Positions 5,889 to 11,220 of a stretch of 11,220 nucleotides of DNA are shown piece after piece. The stretch's first letter is position 1, and the number at the start of each line of letters is the position of its first letter. A program made the position numbers and the translations under genes. The notes beneath the pieces are model-generated. The model did no database searches. It worked only from the letters and a program-made list of their open reading frames with translations, and was not told the DNA's origin. The DNA is from an uncultured Spirochaetaceae bacterium. GTDB taxonomy: Bacteria > Spirochaetota > Spirochaetia > Treponematales > UBA12059. Location of the stretch: contig CALKWG010000423.1 of assembly GCA_938004315.1 (NCBI GenBank), positions 1 through 11,220 of the forward strand. Direction: 5' to 3'.

Positions 5889-7445
5889 CTAGTAGGCGCT
5901 GGCGCGGCGCAGCCGCACGCTCTCGATGTCGTAGCTAAAGAGCTCGCGAAGGTCGTTGAGGCCCAAGGCCATGAGGGCCATGCGGTCGATGCCGAGGCCC
6001 CAGGCCAGGACCGGGACGCTGACGCCCATTGGCTCGGTCACCTCGGGCCTGAAGATGCCGGCGCCGCCGAGCTCGAACCAGCCGAGCACCGGATGCTTTA
6101 TATGCACCTCCACCGAAGGCTCGGTGAAGGGGAAGTAACCGGGGACGTACTTCACTTCCTTGGCGCCGGCCACCTCCACGGCGAACATCTCCAGGAAGCC
6201 CAGGAGCGTGCGGAGGTTCACGTCCTCGCCGAGCACGATTCCCTCGGTCTGGTAGAAGTCCGAGAGGTGCGTGGCGTCGACCTTGTCGTAGCGGAAGCAG
6301 CGGGCGACGCCGAAATACTTGCCGGGCACCTTGGCCGTATGGAGCTGACGGGCGGAGAGCACGGTACCTTGGCTACGGAGCACGAGGCGCTTCGTAAATT
6401 CGCGGTCGAAGGCGTAGCCCCAGCCGCGGGAGCCGGTTGCGCCGCCGTTCTCGTGGGCGGCGGCGACGCGGGACTGATAGGGTTCCTCTATAGACTTGGC
6501 CTTGACCGGGTCGGCCAGGTAGTACACGTCGTGGATGTCGCGGGCCGAGTGGAACTGGGGCATGAAGAGCGCGTCGCCGTTCCAGAACTCGGTCTCGACG
6601 AGGCCGCCGTCGAACTCCTCGAAGCCTAGAGAGACGAGCTTATCCTTGACGCTCTCGAGGAAGCGGACGTAGGGGTTATGGCGCCCGGCGATGAGCCTAG
6701 CGGGCCGGCTTTGGATATTGTAGGCGCGGAAACTAAGGCTCTTCCACGCGCCGGACTCGAGCATCTCTTGGGTCAGGGCCCCGACCTCGTCGCCCGAGAC
6801 GCCCTCCTCGCGCAGCAGGGCGGCCACGCCGGCGGCGGCGTCCGTCAGTGACCAGCTCACCGTCTCGCGGTCGGCCGCCTTGAAAGGCGCGTCGGAGGCG
6901 CCGCGCTTCTTGGCCACCTCGGCCATTAGCGAGCGCTCGGCCTCGGAAAGATCCTTGTCCTCCAGCGCGCCGCCCGCGGCCTGAGCCTTCTTGAGAAGCG
7001 CGCGCAGCGTCGCCTGGCGGGCGCTCTCGCCCTCGACGGCGGCCGCGACCAGCTTCTCGGGCGTCATCGAGAGGATGCCCTCCTTGGACAGGCGCCCGAA
7101 GACCGAGCCGGCGTCCTTCTGCTCCAGGCCCAGGGACTTGCAGATGTCCCCCATGGCGGCCGGGCCTCCCCGGCGCAGGAATTCGACGATCCGCTCCTCG
7201 GGGCTGCCCTTCTCGAGCCAGTCGCGGCCTAGGGGCGTGAGCTCGTAGACGGTGCGCCCGACGCGGCCGGTTTCCGCGGCCAGGCCCTTGGCCGAGAGCC
7301 AAGCCTGCGCTTGGTTCGCCTGTCCCTCGACGTAACCGAGATCTCGGACGAGGCGGGCGGCGTCGAGGCTATCGCCCGGCGCGTAATGGAGGACGACTTT
7401 GATCTCTAGCGGATGCAGGCCCTTTAGGAGGGATCGTGGTTCCAT
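5889..7445 (-). CDS. pheS: Phenylalanyl-tRNA synthetase alpha subunit, archaeal/eukaryotic type
   Basis: Catalytic subunit of the heterotetrameric synthetase that charges tRNA-Phe. At 518 residues it is much longer than the roughly 340-residue standard bacterial alpha subunit. Residues 1 to about 190 are the helical/winged-helix extension typical of archaeal and eukaryotic enzymes. The class II catalytic core begins near 255 (NPYVRFLESVKDKLVSLGF). It includes LFMPQFHSARDIHDVYY (293-309), motif 2 with FRYDKVDATHLSDFYQTEG (384-402), the Phe-pocket region FTEPSVEVH (440-448), the ELGGAGIFRPEV stretch and motif 3 AWGLGIDRMAL (481-491). The ATG is preceded by GGAG at 8 nt spacing. It is followed after 13 nt by pheT, as expected for a co-expressed pair. 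Among bacteria this form is a spirochete hallmark (family knowledge). Confidence 0.97.
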   Translation of the reverse strand: MEPRSLLKGLHPLEIKVVLHYAPGDSLDAARLVRDLGYVEGQANQAQAWLSAKGLAAETGRVGRTVYELTPLGRDWLEKGSPEERIVEFLRRGGPAAMGDICKSLGLEQKDAGSVFGRLSKEGILSMTPEKLVAAAVEGESARQATLRALLKKAQAAGGALEDKDLSEAERSLMAEVAKKRGASDAPFKAADRETVSWSLTDAAAGVAALLREEGVSGDEVGALTQEMLESGAWKSLSFRAYNIQSRPARLIAGRHNPYVRFLESVKDKLVSLGFEEFDGGLVETEFWNGDALFMPQFHSARDIHDVYYLADPVKAKSIEEPYQSRVAAAHENGGATGSRGWGYAFDREFTKRLVLRSQGTVLSARQLHTAKVPGKYFGVARCFRYDKVDATHLSDFYQTEGIVLGEDVNLRTLLGFLEMFAVEVAGAKEVKYVPGYFPFTEPSVEVHIKHPVLGWFELGGAGIFRPEVTEPMGVSVPVLAWGLGIDRMALMALGLNDLRELFSYDIESVRLRRASAY

Positions 7446-7453
7446 GATGTTCG

Positions 7454-7481
7454 CTCCGTTGATGCGGCGCGCGCCGAACGG
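7454..7481 (-). promoter_or_regulatory. Inverted repeats in the pheS leader next to its RBS
   Basis: The 60-nt gap before pheS holds a perfect 12-nt palindrome, CGGCGCGCGCCG (7465-7476). It is flanked by CCGTT (7477-7481) and AACGG (7456-7460), which can pair outside it. The outer 3' arm overlaps the GGAG Shine-Dalgarno (7454-7457). No Phe-rich leader peptide and no T-box-like element is visible in the gap. The structure may be incidental in such G+C-rich sequence. Confidence 0.3.
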
Positions 7482-7505
7482 GGCCCATAGGTCCCGCGCC
7501 GCGCG

Positions 7506-10500
7506 TCAGGTGCAGTAGATATTGTCCGATTTAGCCTCGGGCGTCAATTGCGCGCCGGGCTTTTTAACGGCGCCATGCCCCTTCTTGCCGTCCATAAGGA
7601 GCTCGAAGGGCTCGTCCGCGCGCAGGTGGCGCGTAAAGCCGCCTTCCTTATGCGCCGGCATGGCGGCCAAGGCCGCCCAATCCACGAAGGAGCCGCCCGA
7701 GCCGTAGGGCACCGAGAAGTAACCGATATTCATCGCCGTCACGTTATGGAAGAAATGGGAGCCTAAGGACGACTCGACCCGGAAATCGGGCAGGTCGGCC
7801 TCGACGATGGCCTTGGCGCCCGAGATCTGGGCGAAGGAGACGGGTACGCCGAGCCAACGGTCGCGCGTGCCCCAGCGGCCGGGGCCGACGAGGAGGTAGG
7901 GCCGCCCCTCGGCTAAAAGCTCCTTATTCATGGCCGCTATCTCCTCGGCCATAGCCTCGGTCTTAGACGGATCCCAGCGCGCGGGATCGACGTAGACGAG
8001 GTCGCGGATGCCGGCGTTGCGGCCGTTACCCATGCAGCGGTCGCTTAAGATCAGGCAGCCGTCCCGCGCGATACCGTCCACGTCGATGTCGACTTTGTCC
8101 GCGTTCTGTATGAGCGGCTTGATCTGCAGGAGGTAGAAGACGGGCTTGCGCTCGGGGCCGTCCTTGGTCAGGGCGTATTCGATCTCGACCGGGATGCCCA
8201 TGCTCTTCATGCACACCTCGAGCGTCGCGTCCACCGCCTTGGCGAAGGGGAAGGCGTCGTACTTCAGCACCGAGGCGAAGTTCACGATCCGGGGTCCCCG
8301 CGCCGAGACGCCAGGCTCCATGCGCTGATCGTCCATGCTCCAGGTGCTGGCGACCAGGCCGAAGTCCGGATCGGCCTCCGCCTCGGACAGGTCGAGCCGG
8401 CTTAGGGTGGCGTCCTCGCCCTGGGAAAGGTCGAAGTCGTAGCGCTCCATGTCGATGGCGTAGAACCAGCGTTGGCCGCCGGCCATCCCATGCCCCGGGG
8501 CAACGATATCCAACTTGGGGTAGCGCGGCGAGAAGCGGAAGCTCTCGCCCCCCTCCACGACGTAGGGCCCGAGTCCCAGGGCCGCCACGCAGAGCCCGTC
8601 GTCGGGCTTCAGGTACGAGACCGGATAATAGTTGTACGAATGGGCGGTACCCGCGATGAGCGGGTAGTACCAGCGGCCCTTACGCTCGCCGACCAAGTCC
8701 TGGATGACGACGGCCATACGCTCCTCTTCTATCTTGTAGGAGGCGGCCGCGAAGTAGGCTTTAGCGGTGCTGGAGAACATGCTGGCGTAGACCAAGCGTA
8801 TGGCATCGCAAAGCTGAGAGAGCCGGCGTTCGAAATCGGGATGGGAGTTCGGCAGGAGGTAGGTATCGTAGACGCCCGAGAAGGGCACCATGAGCATATC
8901 CTCGAAGAGGCCCGAGGATCGAACGGCCAAGGGGCGATCGGTGCCCGCCAGATACTCGCGGAGCCGGGCGACGAGCTCGTCGCTCAAAGGCCGGGAGAGG
9001 AAGGTCCGCGCCAAGGTGGCCGAATCGGCCTCGTACCAGGCGAAATTCCAGAGGCCGTGGCGGTCCATGAAGGCTTCGAACTCCTCGATGCCGATGAACG
9101 CCGTGGCGGGCAGCCGTATCTCCATGCCGCCTGAGCCGCGCGCCGGGAAAGCCAGGTTGTCGATGAGGCTCTTGATGAAGGCCAGGCCGCGGCCCTTCCC
9201 GCCCACCGAGCCGTTGCCCAGGCGGAGCAAGGTGCGGTCATGGCGCGATAGGCCCAGCCCGGGTATGACGCCGCGCGACTTGCCGCGCCTGAGCTCGTCG
9301 AGGCTGCGGAGGATGAAATCCCGGAGCTCCGCGACGCCGTTGAAGTCGTCCACCACGTAGTTACGCAGGAGCCTGGCGAAGCGCACCTCGCCGCGCGCCA
9401 TGAACCAGGTCGAGAAGTGGTTGCGGTCGGCGTGATAATGTAGGCTCTCGTCGGGCACCGCCCGGAGCGTCTCCTCGAACTCCTCCATGGTCTTGGCACG
9501 GGCCAGCTCGCCGCCCTCCGGATCGCGGAAGACGAAGGGGCCGAAGCCCAGCTGGGCCTGGAAGAAGGCGGTGAGCTCACGTCCCAGGGTTTGGGAGTTC
9601 TTGTCGGCGAAGGAGGCGCCCATGGCGTAGGCCAGCTCCCGATTCTCGTGCTCGTGCGACTGTATCATCACCGGGAGGTCGGGCTTGCGGCTCTTGGCCA
9701 TCTTAAGGAAGCGGAAGCCGGCCTCGGGGTCGACCTCGCCCCCCCGCGGATAGCGGACGTCGGAGATCACCGTTAGGAGATAGGGCTCGTAACGCTTGAA
9801 GAGCTCCTCGGCCTCGTCGTAGCTCGTGGCCAGGAGCACCTTGGGGCGGCCGCGCATGCGCAGGATCTTATAGGTCTCCACGACCCGTTCATCCTCGACC
9901 AACTGCTGGGTTTGGCGCATGACCACCGAATAGAGGAGCGGAAGGTAGCGGGAATAGTAGCGGACGGAATCCTCGATGAGGAGTATGGAGCGCACCATGC
10001 CCACCCGTGTGTCGTTGTCGACGTTATGCAAGTCCTCTACGTACTTGATCATGCCCACGAAAAGCTTGGAGTAGCCGTTCCACACGAAGACCCGGTCGAT
10101 ATTACGCATGGTACCGGGGCATTCGGCCCCGAGCCCGGAGAGGCTCGAGTTGTTCATAGCCAAGAGCAAGACGGGCACCTCGGGCCGCGAGGCCTTCATG
10201 CTCTCCGCTATCGCTAGGGGCGTATCGAAGTCCAGGCCTGCCATCAGGATGACTAGGTCGTAGGGCGCGGCGGCGAAGAGCTCGAGCGCGGACTCGCGGG
10301 TATAGGCGCAGGTGACGCGCGGGGCTGTAGTCAGATTCAGCTTGAAAAATTCTCCGTAGATCTGGTCCGAGAGCGCGCCGTCGCTCTCCAATATGAACGA
10401 GTCGTAGAGGCTGGCGACGAGGAGGATCTCGCGCACGCGATAGCGCATGAGGTCGTGGAAGATGTCGCGCTCGCGGCGCTCGCGGTCGTAGGCCGCGACG

Positions 10501-10517
10501 AGTTCGTTGAAATACAT
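7506..10517 (-). CDS. Dual receiver-domain protein fused to PEP synthase/PPDK-type ATP-binding domain
   Basis: A 1003-residue multidomain protein. Residues about 29-165 resemble a degenerate response-regulator receiver: M92 stands where the phospho-Asp is expected and the acidic pair is missing. Residues about 176-318 form a complete-looking receiver with E182-D183, acceptor D253 (ISDVRYPRGG), S287 and K306. Residues about 430-805 match the N-terminal ATP-grasp domain of PEP synthase/pyruvate phosphate dikinase: VGGKGRGL near 438-445, AVRSSGLFED near 531-540, FSGVYDTYL, MAVVIQDLV, EIEYAL near 778 and LLQIKPL near 797. The last 200 residues include GPGRWGTRDRWLGVPV (879-893) and a conserved-looking GSHFFHN (919-925). 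The swivelling phosphohistidine domain (TSHxA motif) and the PEP-binding TIM barrel are absent, so it is probably not a functional PEP synthase. It resembles uncharacterised PEP/pyruvate-binding-domain proteins of spirochetes and Bacteroidetes; a signalling or phosphotransfer role is inference. Start ATG follows a GGGGG Shine-Dalgarno embedded in a hairpin. Confidence 0.9.
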   Translation of the reverse strand: MYFNELVAAYDRERRERDIFHDLMRYRVREILLVASLYDSFILESDGALSDQIYGEFFKLNLTTAPRVTCAYTRESALELFAAAPYDLVILMAGLDFDTPLAIAESMKASRPEVPVLLLAMNNSSLSGLGAECPGTMRNIDRVFVWNGYSKLFVGMIKYVEDLHNVDNDTRVGMVRSILLIEDSVRYYSRYLPLLYSVVMRQTQQLVEDERVVETYKILRMRGRPKVLLATSYDEAEELFKRYEPYLLTVISDVRYPRGGEVDPEAGFRFLKMAKSRKPDLPVMIQSHEHENRELAYAMGASFADKNSQTLGRELTAFFQAQLGFGPFVFRDPEGGELARAKTMEEFEETLRAVPDESLHYHADRNHFSTWFMARGEVRFARLLRNYVVDDFNGVAELRDFILRSLDELRRGKSRGVIPGLGLSRHDRTLLRLGNGSVGGKGRGLAFIKSLIDNLAFPARGSGGMEIRLPATAFIGIEEFEAFMDRHGLWNFAWYEADSATLARTFLSRPLSDELVARLREYLAGTDRPLAVRSSGLFEDMLMVPFSGVYDTYLLPNSHPDFERRLSQLCDAIRLVYASMFSSTAKAYFAAASYKIEEERMAVVIQDLVGERKGRWYYPLIAGTAHSYNYYPVSYLKPDDGLCVAALGLGPYVVEGGESFRFSPRYPKLDIVAPGHGMAGGQRWFYAIDMERYDFDLSQGEDATLSRLDLSEAEADPDFGLVASTWSMDDQRMEPGVSARGPRIVNFASVLKYDAFPFAKAVDATLEVCMKSMGIPVEIEYALTKDGPERKPVFYLLQIKPLIQNADKVDIDVDGIARDGCLILSDRCMGNGRNAGIRDLVYVDPARWDPSKTEAMAEEIAAMNKELLAEGRPYLLVGPGRWGTRDRWLGVPVSFAQISGAKAIVEADLPDFRVESSLGSHFFHNVTAMNIGYFSVPYGSGGSFVDWAALAAMPAHKEGGFTRHLRADEPFELLMDGKKGHGAVKKPGAQLTPEAKSDNIYCT

Positions 10518-10540
10518 CGATACCCCCGTAAGGAGTATCG
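10518..10540 (-). promoter_or_regulatory. Hairpin sequestering the RBS of the receiver/ATP-binding fusion gene
   Basis: In the minus-strand mRNA, a 9-bp stem (CGATACTCC paired with GGGGTATCG, one T-G wobble) closes a 5-nt loop and ends directly at the ATG of the downstream gene. The G-rich Shine-Dalgarno (10523-10527) lies in the 3' arm. It lies wholly within the 36-nt gap after the EAL gene. No T-run follows, so it is not an intrinsic terminator. A translational control element is an inference. Confidence 0.5.
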
Positions 10541-10553
10541 CGCATGACGCCCC

Positions 10554-11220
10554 TTAATGGAAGCCGCTTATGAGCTTGACGAAATCCGGTTCCGGAATCG
10601 CCTTGCCGAAGCGATAGCCCTGGAGATAGTCCACCCCGATGGACGAGAGGAGCTCTTGCTGGCGCTCCTCGGTCACGCCTTCGACGAGGACCCGCATGCC
10701 CTTGCCCTTGATCATGCGGACCATACCCTCCACGAAGGCCAGCTCCCCGGGCTCCGACTCTATGGCCTCGGCGAAGACCCGGTCGATCTTAACGAGGCTC
10801 ACCGGTAGGCGCTTCAAGTAGGCGAGCGACGAGTAGCCCGAGCCGAAATCGTCTACGAAAACCTCGACGCCTAAGGATCGGAGGCTCCCGATCTTCTCTA
10901 TGGCGGTTTCTATATTCATCATGCTTTCGGTTTCGGTGATTTCGAGCTTGAGGAGGGAGGGATCGACGCCGGTCGAGCGAAGCACCGCCTGCACGAACGC
11001 CACGAGCGAGTCCCCGGAGAACTCCTTGGCCGAGAGGTTCACCGAGACGTAGCGCCCGGCTAGCGCTTCGGCATGGCGACGTAGGAAGCGGCAAACCCGG
11101 TAGAGCATCCAGCGGCCGATCATGACCGTATAGCCGGCCTCCTCGGCCAGGGGTATGAACTCGTCGGGGGGCACGAAGCCCAGGCTCTCGTGCTTCCATC
11201 GAATAAGCGCCTCGGCGCCG
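10554..11220 (-). CDS. EAL-domain c-di-GMP phosphodiesterase, 5' end outside window
   Basis: C-terminal 221 residues of an EAL domain, which hydrolyses cyclic di-GMP to pGpG. The open frame runs off the right edge; the visible part begins GAEALIRW, which is the EAL signature itself, so everything N-terminal (sensor, GGDEF or other domains) is unseen. Catalytic and metal-binding positions look intact, numbered in the visible fragment: E3 of EALxR, N61 in VNLSAKEF, E93 in EITETE, D123-D124 in DDFGSGYSS, K144 in VKID, E180 in VEGVTEE and Q200 in LQGYRFGKAIP. Loop 6 (DDFGSGYSSLAYL) is also canonical. I therefore infer an active phosphodiesterase rather than a degenerate c-di-GMP receptor. The gene ends with TAA 36 nt upstream of the receiver/ATP-binding fusion gene, so co-transcription is likely. 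A GTG at 11174 lies inside the domain and is not the real start. Confidence 0.95.
   Translation of the reverse strand, partial: GAEALIRWKHESLGFVPPDEFIPLAEEAGYTVMIGRWMLYRVCRFLRRHAEALAGRYVSVNLSAKEFSGDSLVAFVQAVLRSTGVDPSLLKLEITETESMMNIETAIEKIGSLRSLGVEVFVDDFGSGYSSLAYLKRLPVSLVKIDRVFAEAIESEPGELAFVEGMVRMIKGKGMRVLVEGVTEERQQELLSSIGVDYLQGYRFGKAIPEPDFVKLISGFH

Noticed and set aside
5258..6629. Long plus-strand open frames (226 and 316 codons) opposite pheS and pheT.
   Set aside because: They are antisense to confidently identified synthetase genes, and long open complementary frames are common in G+C-rich DNA. Their translations show no domains.
8472..9134. 220-codon plus-strand open frame opposite the receiver/ATP-binding fusion gene.
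   Set aside because: It is a shadow of the conserved ATP-grasp region, with low-complexity composition and no ribosome binding site.
10102..10545. 147-codon minus-strand frame starting at an ATG just upstream of the fusion gene.
   Set aside because: It overlaps the fusion gene in another frame. Its translation is Arg/Pro-rich, typical of a frame shadow.

Overview
The window looks like chromosomal DNA from a high-G+C member of the Spirochaetota (Spirochaetales or Treponema relatives). The main clue is phenylalanyl-tRNA synthetase. Both subunits have the archaeal/eukaryotic architecture: a 518-residue alpha subunit with a long N-terminal helical/winged-helix extension, and a short 570-residue beta subunit with no EMAP-like N-terminus and no C-terminal anticodon-binding domain. 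Among bacteria this form is characteristic of spirochetes. The assignment is an inference from family knowledge, not from a search.

All seven supported genes lie on the minus strand, so transcription runs from right to left. From the right edge they are: the C-terminal part of a c-di-GMP phosphodiesterase (EAL domain, 5' end outside the window); a 1003-residue protein with two receiver-type domains fused to a PEP-synthase/PPDK-type ATP-binding domain but no phosphohistidine or PEP-binding domain; pheS; pheT; a long-chain fatty-acid CoA ligase-like AMP-forming enzyme; a 98-residue three-helix membrane protein; and a ComM/YifB-family AAA+ ATPase. Gaps are short: 36 nt, 60 nt, 13 nt, 12 nt, a 4-nt overlap, then 103 nt. 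The pheS-pheT-ligase-membrane protein stretch has the marks of translational coupling. One long transcript or two is plausible. A modest intrinsic terminator candidate lies downstream of comM at 241-263.

The left 393 bases hold no convincing gene. They contain three consecutive hairpins (60-181). Two share a tandem GA/GA internal loop, and the pattern of wobble pairs favours a plus-strand RNA. There is also a strong sigma-70-type promoter (19-47, minus strand) with a G+C-rich discriminator, firing out of the left edge toward an unseen gene, perhaps a stable RNA.

The most unusual protein is the receiver/ATP-binding fusion next to the EAL phosphodiesterase, an apparent signalling pair. Three genes (the fusion protein, pheS and comM) have inverted repeats in their translation-initiation regions. 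The fusion gene's Shine-Dalgarno lies inside a 9-bp stem ending directly at the start codon. The comM gene has its Shine-Dalgarno in the loop and its start codon in the stem of a perfect 7-bp hairpin. No insertion sequence, CRISPR array, tRNA or rRNA gene was recognised inside the window.
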